The notes: generated by a model from the sequence alone, not told the origin. A DNA stretch of 23,483 nucleotides from an uncultured Collinsella sp. (GCA_958348565.1 CATVZP010000026.1:1-23483), one strand, 5' to 3'; counted from the first letter of the stretch, positions 9,952-19,228 are shown. Numbers and translations: made by a program.

Positions 9952-11724
9952 TCAGTCGAGCTCGTGTGCACGCGTGCCTTCGAACTGCATTCGATAGTAA
10001 CGGGCATAGGTGCCGCCACGGGCGAGAAGCTGCTCGTGCGTGCCACGTTCCACAACGCGACCATGCTCGACAGTCGCAATCTCGTCGGCATGCTTAATGG
10101 TCGAGAGACGATGAGCGATGATGATCGTGGTGCGACCGCGCGCCAGGCGCTCGAGCGACTCCTGCACCGCCTCCTCACTCTCGTTATCCAAGGCGCTCGT
10201 CGCCTCGTCCAGGATCAGGATCTTGGGGTTCTTGAGAAACACGCGCGCAATGGCTACGCGCTGCTTCTGGCCGCCCGAAAGACGGCTGCCGCGCTCGCCC
10301 ACGACCGTGTCGTAGCCCTGCGGCAGCGACTCAATGAAGGCATCGATATTGGCGCGGCGAGCGGCCTCGGCGACCTCTTCTGCCGTGGCGCCTGGCTTGC
10401 CGTAGGCGATATTCTCGCCAATCGTACCGTCAAACAGATAGACATCCTGCTGCACCAGGCCAATGGCGCGGCGCAGACTCTGTTGCGTCACGTCGCGCAC
10501 GTCTTGGCCGTCGATGCTGACGGATCCAGCAGCCACGTCATAAAAGCGCGGCAGCAGCGAACACGTTGTGGACTTGCCACCGCCCGAGGGGCCAACCAGG
10601 GCAATGGTCTGTCCGGGCTTGATGGACAGATCCATATGGTCGATAACAGGGCGTCCGTCGGCACCGCCCTCGCCCAACTCAACATCCTCGTAGCTAAAGC
10701 ACACATCGCGATATTCAACCGCGCCAGCCGTCACCTGCAGGTCCGCGGCATCCGGCTTGTCCTGGATATCCGGGGCGGTCGAAAGTACCTCGTCCATACG
10801 CTTAAAGCCGGCGATGGCTTTCTGATACGTCTCAGCCGAGTTCACAAGCGTCTCGAGCGGGGTGCAGAACAGCGAAATGTAGAGCGCAAAGGTCGCCATA
10901 TCGACCGCCTGCAGTTGGCCTTGCGCCACCAGCCAACCACCCAGCAGCACCACAATCACGTACAGCACGCCTGAGAGCAGGCCATACGTCGCAGTGTAGA
11001 CGCCCATGGCGTGATACATATTCTCCTTGGACGAAAGATAGCGGTCGTTGGAGGCGCGGAACTTGGAGCGCTCAGCCTCCTCGTTCGCAAAACTCTTGAC
11101 CACGCGCATGCCTGCCAGCGAATCCTGCAGCTGAGCATTAATACCGCTGATCTTTTTGCGGTTGTCGCTGAAGACCTCGCGCATGCGCATGTTCTGCCAA
11201 AACATGATGACCGCAAACACCACCGTCACCACGGCCATGGCAAGCGCCAGCACCGGGGCAATAGCAAAGAGGATCACAAACGAGCCGACGATCTCGATGC
11301 CGCAGATGATAATCCACTCGGGCACATGGTGTGCCGCCTCGCAGATATCGAACAGGTCGTTGACCACGCGGCTCATCATGTCACCCGAACTGTTGCGATC
11401 GAAGTACGCAAAGCTAAAGCGCTCGTACTGATCGAACAGGTCCTCGCGCATCTTGGACTCCATGCGCGCGCCCATCACGTGGCCCCAGTAACTCACAAAG
11501 TAGCGACAGGCGCAACGGATGGCATACATCAGTACCAGGCCAACCGCGATCATACCGAGCGCCTGCATAATCGCAGCCTGACCCTGGGTAAAGAGCCCAC
11601 CGGTCAGATTGCGCAGAATAATGGGAAACGCCAGGTCAATGGCGGCAAGCACCAGGGCACAAGCAGTATCGGCAACAAAAAGCCCCATCTGGGGCTCGTA
11701 ATACGAAAGAAACCTCTTCAGCAT
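9952..11724 (-). CDS. ABC exporter half-transporter, fused permease and ATPase (MsbA/MdlB type)
   Basis: A 590-residue half-transporter. The membrane domain (about 1-310) has six hydrophobic segments, near 14-36, 53-70, 136-156, 158-177, 244-266 and 275-291. The ATPase domain (about 335-585) has Walker A GPSGGGKST (378-386), a Q-loop near Gln425, signature LSGGQ (482-486), Walker B ILILDE (502-507) with the catalytic Glu507, and switch His538. All motifs are intact, so it should hydrolyse ATP as a homodimer or with a partner encoded elsewhere. The substrate cannot be read from sequence; lipids, peptides or drugs are typical. A GAGGA-type site precedes the ATG. The downstream membrane protein gene is only 19 nt away. 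Confidence 0.93.
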   Translation of the reverse strand: MLKRFLSYYEPQMGLFVADTACALVLAAIDLAFPIILRNLTGGLFTQGQAAIMQALGMIAVGLVLMYAIRCACRYFVSYWGHVMGARMESKMREDLFDQYERFSFAYFDRNSSGDMMSRVVNDLFDICEAAHHVPEWIIICGIEIVGSFVILFAIAPVLALAMAVVTVVFAVIMFWQNMRMREVFSDNRKKISGINAQLQDSLAGMRVVKSFANEEAERSKFRASNDRYLSSKENMYHAMGVYTATYGLLSGVLYVIVVLLGGWLVAQGQLQAVDMATFALYISLFCTPLETLVNSAETYQKAIAGFKRMDEVLSTAPDIQDKPDAADLQVTAGAVEYRDVCFSYEDVELGEGGADGRPVIDHMDLSIKPGQTIALVGPSGGGKSTTCSLLPRFYDVAAGSVSIDGQDVRDVTQQSLRRAIGLVQQDVYLFDGTIGENIAYGKPGATAEEVAEAARRANIDAFIESLPQGYDTVVGERGSRLSGGQKQRVAIARVFLKNPKILILDEATSALDNESEEAVQESLERLARGRTTIIIAHRLSTIKHADEIATVEHGRVVERGTHEQLLARGGTYARYYRMQFEGTRAHELD

Positions 11725-11755
11725 GTGATCCTCAAAGAAATATCAGCAACGTAAG

Positions 11756-11794
11756 GCCCTGGGACAGAGCAATCAGCAGTACTTGCCCCAGGGC
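11756..11794 (-). terminator. weak hairpin between the NUDIX and ABC genes
   Basis: An 8-bp stem (11756-11763 with 11787-11794) with a 23-nt loop and no U-tract. It could attenuate read-through from the NUDIX gene into the exporter gene, but it is not a classic terminator. Confidence 0.3.
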
Positions 11795-11806
11795 TATCCC
11801 CGCTCG

Positions 11807-12502
11807 TTAAAGCTCCGCGCCCCCAAGGCGGTGCGCGATGCTATCGCAGGCCAAGGCGCCTACGACGGTCTTGGCATCTTCGATCTTGCCGTCGAGCACG
11901 GCGTCGATCAGCTCATGCAGCGGCACCAGATCCACGTTGACGAACTCGTCATCATCGGGGTTGGGTGCATCGAACTCGAGCTTGGTGGCCAGGTAGATGT
12001 GAATGATCTCGTCACAGAAGCCGCAGGACGTGACAATCGACGTCAAAAAGCGAATGCGACCAGCCCTAAAGCCCGTCTCCTCATGCAGCTCGCGCTTGGC
12101 GCAATCGAGCGGGTCCTCGCCTGGATCGAGCTTGCCGGCGGGAATCTCGACCGTCACGCGGTCGATGGCGGTGCGGTACTGACGCACCAGTACGATCTTG
12201 CCGCTCTCGGTCAGTGCCACAACGGCCGCCGCACCCGGATGGCGAACGATATCGCGGGCGCTGCGGTGACCGTTGGGCAGCTCAACCTCAAGACGGTGGA
12301 CGTCGAGGATCTTGCCCTTCCAGGCGCACTCCTCCGAAAGAATCTTCTCGTGCAGCTCGGCATCGTGCGGGTCGTCGTCGCCCAGCACCAGCGCCGGCTC
12401 GTCAGCGACCTCGCCACCAGGCTCGCCCTCGGCGTGCCCATACATGCGGCTGTCCTCTTCGACGATCTGCGCATCCACGAGCTCTTCGTTCTTCTCGTCC
12501 AT
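11807..12502 (-). CDS. NUDIX hydrolase, probable ADP-ribose pyrophosphatase
   Basis: A 231-residue NUDIX enzyme. The NUDIX box is complete from Gly123 to Phe145 and fits GX5EX7REUXEEXGU, with metal ligands in REL and EE (Arg137, Glu138, Glu141, Glu142). The preceding VRQYR and VEIPAGK motifs are typical of the ADP-ribose pyrophosphatase branch, which cleaves ADP-ribose to AMP and ribose 5-phosphate. An acidic N-terminal extension of about 50 residues is unusual and probably disordered. The ATG at 12502 is preferred because GAGAGGG lies 9 nt upstream; an ATG at 12511 directly abuts that site. It starts 21 nt after purD, so it is probably cotranscribed with it. Confidence 0.9.
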   Translation of the reverse strand: MDEKNEELVDAQIVEEDSRMYGHAEGEPGGEVADEPALVLGDDDPHDAELHEKILSEECAWKGKILDVHRLEVELPNGHRSARDIVRHPGAAAVVALTESGKIVLVRQYRTAIDRVTVEIPAGKLDPGEDPLDCAKRELHEETGFRAGRIRFLTSIVTSCGFCDEIIHIYLATKLEFDAPNPDDDEFVNVDLVPLHELIDAVLDGKIEDAKTVVGALACDSIAHRLGGAEL

Positions 12503-12523
12503 CCGTCTCATCCCTCTCGGACT

Positions 12524-13828
12524 TTAGGCATCCCAGGCGTCACGGCCGCGCAGCGCACGCAGACCGATGTCATGACGCAGGGTCTTGCCCTCAAAATCAA
12601 TCTTCTCGCAGGCCTCGTAGGCAAGGTTGCGAGCGTTCTCAAACGTGTCGCCCAGCGCGGTCACGGCAAGCACTCGGCCACCGTTGGTCACGAGCTGACC
12701 GTCCACCACGGCGGTGCCGGCATGGTACACGGTCACGTTCTCCATGGCCTCGGCGTCAGCGATGCCGGTGATGACTTTACCCTTCTCGTAGCTGCCGGGG
12801 TAGCCCGCGCTCGTCAGGACAACAGCCACAGCCCACTCGTCACGCCAGTCGAGTTCAATCTGATCGAGCTCACAGTTGGCACAAGCCAGCATGACCTCGA
12901 CCAGGTCGTTCTTGAGGCGCGGCAGCACGACCTGCGTCTCGGGGTCGCCAAAACGGGCGTTGAACTCCAGAACCTTGGGGCCGGCGGGGGTGAGCATAAA
13001 GCCGCCGTACAGGCAGCCGCGGTAGTCGATGCCCTCGGCGGCGAGCTCGGCCACGGTCTGCTCCATGACCTTCACCATGGTGGCGTGCTCCTCGTCGGTC
13101 ACGATGGGCACCGGGCTGTAGACGCCCATGCCACCGGTGTTGGGGCCCTTGTCGCCCTCGAGTGCACGCTTGTGATCCTGCGAGGTGGCCATAGGACGCA
13201 CGGTCTTGCCGTCGGTAAAGGCCAGCAGCGAGCACTCGGGGCCAACCAGCATTTCCTCAATGACAACGGTGTTGCCGGCATCACCAAAGGTGCCGCCAAA
13301 GCACTCGCGCACGGCCTCCTCGGCCTGCTCGAGCTCAGTCGCCACGATAACGCCCTTGCCTGCAGCCAGGCCGTCAGCCTTCACGACCAGCGGGGCGCCC
13401 TGCTCGCGCACATAGGCAAGAGCCGAAGCCTCGTCAGTAAACGAGCCGTAGGCGGCCGTCGGAATGCCGGCACGCTCCATGAGCTGCTTGGAGAATAGCT
13501 TGGAGCCCTCCATCTGAGCGCCCTCGGCACCCGGGCCAAAGCAGGGAATACCCGCCGCGCGTACGGCGTCGGCCACGCCCGCCACGAGCGGAGCCTCGGG
13601 GCCAATTACCACGAGTCCGCATCCGTGGCTCTGTGCAAACGCCGCCACGGCCGCAGAATCGCAATCGTCGAGAACCACGTTCTCGCCGCAGCTCGCGGTG
13701 CCGCCGTTACCCGGCGCAATGTAGAGCTTGCCGGCGCGCGGTGATGCTGCGAGCTTAGCTGCCAGAGCATGCTCGCGGCCGCCGCTGCCCAACAACAGGA
13801 TGTCGATGGTTTGAGTGTCCGCCTTCAA
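12524..13828 (-). CDS. purD: PurD, phosphoribosylamine-glycine ligase (GAR synthetase)
   Basis: A 434-residue ATP-grasp ligase that joins glycine to phosphoribosylamine in purine synthesis. Visible motifs are ILLLGSGGREHALA (residues 10-23), IAPGNGGTA, VVIGPEAPLVAG, VVKADGLAAGKGVIVA (ATP-grasp loop) and FNARFGDPETQVVLPRL. The frame stays open upstream to 13999, but similarity to PurD begins right at the TTG at 13828, which has GAGGAGG 5 nt upstream; I therefore choose this rare start. It follows purA after a terminator-like hairpin and is followed by a NUDIX gene 21 nt on. Confidence 0.95.
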   Translation of the reverse strand: MKADTQTIDILLLGSGGREHALAAKLAASPRAGKLYIAPGNGGTASCGENVVLDDCDSAAVAAFAQSHGCGLVVIGPEAPLVAGVADAVRAAGIPCFGPGAEGAQMEGSKLFSKQLMERAGIPTAAYGSFTDEASALAYVREQGAPLVVKADGLAAGKGVIVATELEQAEEAVRECFGGTFGDAGNTVVIEEMLVGPECSLLAFTDGKTVRPMATSQDHKRALEGDKGPNTGGMGVYSPVPIVTDEEHATMVKVMEQTVAELAAEGIDYRGCLYGGFMLTPAGPKVLEFNARFGDPETQVVLPRLKNDLVEVMLACANCELDQIELDWRDEWAVAVVLTSAGYPGSYEKGKVITGIADAEAMENVTVYHAGTAVVDGQLVTNGGRVLAVTALGDTFENARNLAYEACEKIDFEGKTLRHDIGLRALRGRDAWDA

Positions 13829-13851
13829 GGGTGCCTCCTCTATGGATGAAC

Positions 13852-13872
13852 GGTCCGCCAACCATGCGGACC
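13852..13872 (-). promoter_or_regulatory. hairpin in the purD leader
   Basis: A perfect 7-bp stem, GGTCCGC (13852-13858) with GCGGACC (13866-13872) and a 7-nt loop, lies about 25 nt before the purD start. No U-tract follows. It may affect purD translation. The sequence GGATGAACGGTCC that overlaps it recurs upstream of dnaB. Confidence 0.45.
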
Positions 13873-13885
13873 CATTACAAAGCAA

Positions 13886-13927
13886 ATATACCCCTCGGCC
13901 GCCCGCCTGGGCTGCAAAGGGGTATAT
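13886..13927 (-). terminator. purA terminator
   Basis: A 10-bp stem (13886-13895 with 13918-13927) encloses a smaller GCCC/GGGC hairpin. On the minus strand the tail is TTGCTTTG. It lies 22 nt after the purA stop and probably only partly separates purA from purD. Confidence 0.55.
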
Positions 13928-13949
13928 CGCAATAACCGAATAGTGCCGA

Positions 13950-15236
<1,287 letters not shown>

Positions 15237-15302
15237 GTTTACTCCTTACATTCATGGACTGTCTACGCGCCACGCTGGCACGCAGAAGCACAAAACATTC
15301 CC

Positions 15303-15331
15303 AGTATACCCGTGCAACGGGCGCCTGTCCT
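15303..15331 (-). promoter_or_regulatory. candidate purA promoter
   Basis: On the minus strand AGGACA (15331-15326) and TATACT (15308-15303) are 17 nt apart and overlap the dnaB stop codon. The -35 box is a poor match and the -10 box is good. It would give a 5' leader of about 60 nt. Confidence 0.45.
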
Positions 15332-16721
15332 ACTCCTCGGTATGCGCCCCATCAAGCTCATAGAACTTGGTGGATGCCGGCAGGAACATCAGGTCGACGT
15401 CACCGATCGGGCCCGAACGGTTCTTGGCCACGACGATACGCGTAACGCCCTCGTCGGGTCGATCGTCACGCGAGGCCTCGGCCTCGTCGGCGGAGCGGTC
15501 CAAGAACATAACGATGTCGGCGTCCTGCTCGATGGAGCCCGATTCACGCAGGTCGGAAAGCTGCGGGCGTTTGCCGGTACGGGACTCGACCTGACGTGAC
15601 AGCTGCGACAGTGCAATGAGCGGAATCTTGAGCTCCTTGGCCATGATCTTTAAACCACGCGACATCTCGGAGACCTCGACGGTACGGCTCTCGGAGCGAC
15701 GCCCCGGCGGAGGACTCACCAGCTGCAGGTAGTCCAGGATAATGATGGCCTTCTCCTTGTTGTGAAGCATGCGGCGGCTCTTGGCGCGGATCTCGGTCAC
15801 CGTGGTGCCGGGCGTATCGTCAATCAAAATGTCGAGCTTAGACAAGGTCTGCGTGGCCTCGTTGATATTGGCCCACTGCTCGGGGCTAATGCGGCCCGTA
15901 CGGAAGTCGCTGATTGAGATCATGGCGTAGGCGCAAATCAGGCGCTGGGCAATTTCCTTGCCCGACATCTCCAGCGAAAAGAAGCCGACGGTATAGCCCG
16001 CAGCGGCGGCATTCAGCGCCAGGTTCAGAGCGAACGACGTCTTACCCACGGCAGGGCGGGCGCCGATAATGATGAGCTGGCCCTCGCGGAAACCCATAAG
16101 CATGCGGTCGAGCGACGGGAAGCCGGTGGGCACGCCCGCGGCCTGTCCGCCGGCCTTACATACTTCCTCGGCCTCGTTATAGGCCTCGACCATAAACTCG
16201 GTCAGTGTCTTATAGCTCGACTTGACCTCGCGCGCCGTGACCTTGAGCAGCTTGCTCTCGGCCAGCTCCACGACCTCTTTGGTGTCGGTAGGGGCGTTAT
16301 AGGCCAGCGCGTTGATCTCGTTGGTAGCACCGATCAGCTCGCGCAGCATCGAGTCGCGACGAACGATGGCGGCATGGTGCTGCCAGTTCACGAGCGACAG
16401 GGTCTGACCCATCAGCTCCAAAATGTAGGCCTCGCCGCCCACGGCATCAAGCTTGTTGATGCTGCGCAGGTAATCGATCAGCGAGATAGAGTCGATGGGA
16501 ATGCGGCTGTTGTACATATCGACCATCGCGGTGTAGATGGTCTTATGAATGGGCCGGTAGAAGTCATCGGGCTGCAGCTCGACCTGGGCCTCCTCGACCA
16601 CCTCGGGCGACAGCAGCATGGCGGCCAGTACATTGGCCTCTGCATCTTGGTTTTGAGGGAGACCCAACTTGGAGCCACGGTCCTCGACCGTCAGCCCCGT
16701 CTCCCTTTCGTCATATGCCAT
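15330..16721 (-). CDS. dnaB: DnaB, replicative DNA helicase
   Basis: A 463-residue hexameric helicase of the replication fork. The N-terminal domain (about 20-120) begins with LPQNQDAEANVLAAML and is followed by a linker. The RecA-like domain (about 195-455) has Walker A GARPAVGKTS (220-229), the FFSLEMS strand, Walker B IIILDYLQL (326-334) and the SQLSR and DLRESGSIEQDAD motifs near 372-402. There is no intein. The ATG at 16721 is chosen because GAGGA lies 5 nt upstream; in-frame ATGs at 16727 and 16733 have no clear ribosome site. It is the last gene of the rpsF-ssb-rpsR-rplI-dnaB series, separated from rplI by a terminator and about 220 nt. Confidence 0.97.
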   Translation of the reverse strand: MAYDERETGLTVEDRGSKLGLPQNQDAEANVLAAMLLSPEVVEEAQVELQPDDFYRPIHKTIYTAMVDMYNSRIPIDSISLIDYLRSINKLDAVGGEAYILELMGQTLSLVNWQHHAAIVRRDSMLRELIGATNEINALAYNAPTDTKEVVELAESKLLKVTAREVKSSYKTLTEFMVEAYNEAEEVCKAGGQAAGVPTGFPSLDRMLMGFREGQLIIIGARPAVGKTSFALNLALNAAAAGYTVGFFSLEMSGKEIAQRLICAYAMISISDFRTGRISPEQWANINEATQTLSKLDILIDDTPGTTVTEIRAKSRRMLHNKEKAIIILDYLQLVSPPPGRRSESRTVEVSEMSRGLKIMAKELKIPLIALSQLSRQVESRTGKRPQLSDLRESGSIEQDADIVMFLDRSADEAEASRDDRPDEGVTRIVVAKNRSGPIGDVDLMFLPASTKFYELDGAHTEE

Positions 16722-16875
16722 GAGCATCCTCATTCATATCGCTTGCGAGCATCCATAGTATCAGCCACAGTCCCAAAACGGGCCGCGCCCCGGCAATCAT
16801 CACCGAACGAAACGGATGAACGGTCCCGTGTATAGGACTTCGACGCAACGCCTGCCATGACGCTCGCTGAGCGTA

Positions 16876-16913
16876 GAAAACAAAAGGGCGCCCTGGTCTC
16901 CCAGAGCGCCCTT
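16876..16913 (-). terminator. terminator after rplI
   Basis: An 8-bp stem (16884-16891 with 16906-16913) extends into an inner CTGG/CCAG stem, and on the minus strand is followed by TTTTGTTTTC. A further small palindrome, CGCTC-GCT-GAGCG, lies at 16861-16873. It would separate rplI from dnaB, so dnaB probably needs its own promoter in 16734-16870; a TATACA or TACTAT element there lacks a clear -35 box. Confidence 0.75.
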
Positions 16914-16945
16914 CTTAGAACAAGATTGTTGCGTTGCAGCAAATG

Positions 16946-17485
16946 CTACTCGGCAGCAGCCTCAGTCTCGACCTCGGCGGTCTCGGCCTCGGCGACCTCA
17001 GCGGCCTCCTCAGCCTCAGCCTCGGCAGCGAGCTCCTCGGCGGTAACGCCAACGAGAACGACAACCTCGGCCTTGATCTCGCGGTACAGCGAGATGGCAA
17101 CGGTGTGGGCACCGGCAACCTTGATGGGCTTACCGAGCTCGACGCGCTTGCGGTCGATGTCCATACCGAGCTGAGCCTTGATGGCGTCAGCAATCATAGC
17201 GGCGGTAACGGAGCCAAAGAGGATGCCCTCGTCGCCGACCTTGACGTCAACGGTGACCGTCTTGCCCTCGAAGGCAGCCTTGGTCTCGTTGGCGGTAGCC
17301 AGACGGACGGCCTCGCGCTTGGCGATGTTGTTGCGACGCTCGTCAAGCTGCTTGAGGTTGCCCTTGGTGGCGGCAACAGCGAGCTTCTTGGGGAACAGGA
17401 AGTTCTCAGCGTAACCCTGAGCGACCTCTACGACGTCACCCTCGCCGCCCTTGCCCTTGATCTCATCGAGAAGAATAACCTTCAT
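16946..17485 (-). CDS. rplI: ribosomal protein bL9 with an acidic C-terminal tail
   Basis: A 179-residue bL9. The N-terminal domain shows the classic MKVILLDEIKGKGGEGDVV start and the GYAENFLFPK signature (24-33), followed by the long connecting helix and a C-terminal rRNA-binding domain that ends near residue 147. Residues 148-179 form an extra tail made almost wholly of Ala, Glu, Thr and Val, about 30 residues beyond the usual length of about 148. The tail is probably disordered or a charged helix. AGGGAGACG lies before the ATG. It follows rpsR by 15 nt. Confidence 0.96.
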   Translation of the reverse strand: MKVILLDEIKGKGGEGDVVEVAQGYAENFLFPKKLAVAATKGNLKQLDERRNNIAKREAVRLATANETKAAFEGKTVTVDVKVGDEGILFGSVTAAMIADAIKAQLGMDIDRKRVELGKPIKVAGAHTVAISLYREIKAEVVVLVGVTAEELAAEAEAEEAAEVAEAETAEVETEAAAE

Positions 17486-17500
17486 GATGCGTCTCCCTTC

Positions 17501-17767
17501 TTAGCCGCGGTCGCGGTTGCCACGAGAGGAAACCACGGGGACGGTGTACGGCAGGAGAGCCATCTCGCGGGCGCGCTTGATGGCGTTGGCGATGTCATGC
17601 TGATGCTGCGTGCAAGCGCCAGTGACGCGACGGGGCTTGATCTTGCCACGGTCGGTCATGTACTTACGGAGAAGCTGAGTGTCCTTATAGTCGATGAACT
17701 CAGTGTTCTCCTTGCAGAACTGGCAGTACTTACGACGCGGCTGACGTGCAGAAAAATCATTAGCCAT
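17501..17767 (-). CDS. rpsR: ribosomal protein bS18
   Basis: An 88-residue small-subunit protein that pairs with bS6 on the 16S rRNA platform. It has the family run KYMTDRGKIKPRRVTG (about 37-52) and the C-terminal AIKRAREMALLPYT. A CQFC pair and a third Cys in GACTQHQ suggest the zinc-binding (C+) form; this is an inference. The frame is open to 17818, but the ATG at 17767 has GAAAGG 9 nt upstream and gives the normal length. It lies between ssb and rplI. Confidence 0.95.
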   Translation of the reverse strand: MANDFSARQPRRKYCQFCKENTEFIDYKDTQLLRKYMTDRGKIKPRRVTGACTQHQHDIANAIKRAREMALLPYTVPVVSSRGNRDRG

Positions 17768-17839
17768 GTCAAAATACCTTTCGTTTGGCAACTTCGGCGA
17801 ACCGAAGCCGCCTCTCACTCAAAAATAGGTGAACAGCCC

Positions 17840-18292
17840 TTAAAACGGGATGTCCTCATCGTAGACGTCGACCGCGGGCGGCGTAGCCACCGGTGCGGCA
17901 GGACGCGGTGCGGGCGCGGGAGCTGCGGGGGCGTAACCGCCCTGATCGTAGCCACCCTGGCCACCACGGGAGCTCATAAACTCGATCTCATCGACGATGA
18001 CCTCAAGCTTGCTCCGGCGCTGGCCGTCGCGCTCCCAAGAGCTGTAGCGCAGCTTGCCCTCGATCGCGACCTTGTTTCCCTTTGCCAGGAAACGGCTCAC
18101 GGCCTCGGCGCGCGTGCCGAACATAGTGCAGTCGACAAAGTTGGGATAGTCCTCCCACTCGCCAGTCTGCGGGTTGCGGCGACGATCGTTCACAGCGACG
18201 CCAAAGGACAGAACCTGGGTTCCGCCGGCGGTGGCGCGCAGCTCGGGATCACGCGTGAGGTTACCGGTGATGTTCACTCGATTGATGCTCAT
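17840..18292 (-). CDS. ssb: single-stranded DNA-binding protein (SSB)
   Basis: A 150-residue SSB. The OB fold (about 1-106) starts MSINRVNITGNLTRDPELR and includes the FVDCTMFG and VAIEGKLRYSSWE strands. A flexible Gly/Pro/Ala-rich linker follows, and the acidic tip DEDIPF at the C-terminus is the binding site for partner proteins. It coats single-stranded DNA during replication and repair. A GAGGAAG site lies upstream of the ATG. The gene sits between rpsF and rpsR, the common bacterial arrangement. Confidence 0.97.
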   Translation of the reverse strand: MSINRVNITGNLTRDPELRATAGGTQVLSFGVAVNDRRRNPQTGEWEDYPNFVDCTMFGTRAEAVSRFLAKGNKVAIEGKLRYSSWERDGQRRSKLEVIVDEIEFMSSRGGQGGYDQGGYAPAAPAPAPRPAAPVATPPAVDVYDEDIPF

Positions 18293-18340
18293 AACTCACT
18301 ACTTCCTCTTGGGGCACAAGCCCAGTCCAAAACGACAGTC

Positions 18341-18634
18341 TTACTCCTGGTCGTCGCGACGGACGATCATGTGGCGGGCCACAGCGTCGGTGATGCGCAG
18401 GATGCGATCAAGCTCGGCGATCTGGGTAGGATCTGCGTGGAAGTTGATGAGGGTGTAGTCACCATCGGTGAGGTCGTTGATCTCGTAGGCGAGCTTGCGC
18501 TTGCCCCACTCGTCAACGGAGTCGACCTTGCCAGCGCCCTCAGCGATCGTGGTATCGATACGCTTCATAACAGCGAGACGAGTCTCGGGGTCGAGCGACG
18601 GGTCAACAAAGAACAGCAGTTCATAAGCCTTCAT
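18341..18634 (-). CDS. rpsF: ribosomal protein bS6
   Basis: A 97-residue bS6 (MKAYELLFFVDPSLDPETR start; WGKRKLAYEINDLTDGDYTLINF core; RHMIVRRD end). It binds bS18 on the ribosome. The ATG at 18634 is chosen because GAGGAGGT lies 5 nt upstream; the frame is open a few codons further but has no ribosome site there. It is the first gene of rpsF-ssb-rpsR-rplI, and the long leader upstream may carry autoregulation. Confidence 0.96.
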   Translation of the reverse strand: MKAYELLFFVDPSLDPETRLAVMKRIDTTIAEGAGKVDSVDEWGKRKLAYEINDLTDGDYTLINFHADPTQIAELDRILRITDAVARHMIVRRDDQE

Positions 18635-18660
18635 ATTGTCACCTCCTCTGGGCAAATGTG

Positions 18661-18689
18661 GCTTCAGGTCGTGAAGGTGCGCCTGAAGC
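18661..18689 (-). promoter_or_regulatory. rpsF leader hairpin, possible S6:S18 autoregulatory site
   Basis: An 8-bp stem (18661-18668 with 18682-18689) with a 13-nt loop lies about 27 nt before rpsF. Many bacteria control this operon by bS6:bS18 binding to such a leader hairpin. The characteristic CCG bulge is not clear here, so assignment to that motif is tentative. Confidence 0.4.
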
Positions 18690-19080
18690 AGGAAAAGACT
18701 TGGTAATAATATCTTTCAACCTCCCAGGCTGCAAGAATATGCAGCTACAACCTCATGACCTCCACATATGTCCATACTCACACGGCACTTCATGCGTCTT
18801 CCAACCAAATGCTGACCAAATGCTTGACAGGTCTGTGGACAAGATACGGCGCTGCGGGGACAAACCAAATCAAACCGCAGGTCAGCAATTGCAAGGCTGT
18901 GGTCGCGAAATGCATACCAGTGGTTCACAACACCGTTCAAAGATTTTTAAAATTGCTGCCACGTCGTTTATAAATACCAATTTTGAACAATTTGCCGCAT
19001 GCAGCCATGCTGGTCAGAGCCCGTTTTTGGCCTCCTGGATCCCATCACGAAGCCAAGCGTTTCAAAAAATGCCAACTTTT
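18690..19080 (-). promoter_or_regulatory. long leader/promoter region of the rpsF operon
   Basis: This gene-free stretch holds a 6-bp hairpin (18728-18733 with 18740-18745), a tandem 11-nt repeat of ACCAAATGCT(G/T) (18804-18825), a DnaA-box-like TTGTCCACA on the minus strand (18842-18834), and a candidate minus-strand promoter: TTGAAC (18940-18935), 18 nt, then an extended -10 TGGTATGCA (18919-18911). AT-rich DNA continues to about 18990. No credible ORF or RNA gene was seen. Confidence 0.4.
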
Positions 19081-19084
19081 CTGT

Positions 19085-19112
19085 TTGCACTTTGCGATTC
19101 CTCGTGTATACT
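19085..19112 (+). promoter_or_regulatory. promoter of the tRNA-Ser genes
   Basis: TTGCAC (19085-19090) and TATACT (19107-19112) are 16 nt apart and lie 16 nt upstream of the first tRNA, as expected for a strong stable-RNA promoter. Confidence 0.75.
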
Positions 19113-19128
19113 GACTTTCGCATTTAAC

Positions 19129-19219
19129 GGAGAGTTGTCCGAGTGGCCGAAGGAGCACGATTGGAAATCGTGTAGGCGTCAAAAGCGTCTCCAGGGTTCA
19201 AATCCCTGACTCTCCGCCA
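19129..19219 (+). tRNA. tRNA-Ser (GGA)
   Basis: A 91-nt class II tRNA including an encoded CCA (19217-19219). The acceptor stem GGAGAGT/ACTCTCC, the anticodon arm CACGA-TTGGAAA-TCGTG with anticodon GGA, a long serine variable arm, and the T arm CAGGG-TTCAAAT-CCCTG are all intact. It reads UCC and UCU codons. Confidence 0.97.
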
Positions 19220-19228
19220 GTTAATTCC

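Noticed and set aside
11783..13498. 571-residue plus-strand open frame opposite the NUDIX gene and purD
   Set aside because: It runs antisense across two recognised genes and has no recognisable domain or ribosome site.
16934..18706. 590-residue plus-strand open frame opposite rplI, rpsR, ssb and rpsF
   Set aside because: Antisense to four certain genes; the repetitive Leu/Gly/Asp composition is the complement of their codons.
18825..18860. Plus-strand TTGACA at 18825-18830 as a promoter
   Set aside because: No -10 box lies at the right distance and no gene follows until the tRNA, which has its own promoter.
18658..19209. 183-residue plus-strand open frame between rpsF and the tRNAs
   Set aside because: It runs into the tRNA-Ser gene, has no ribosome site, and its composition is not protein-like.
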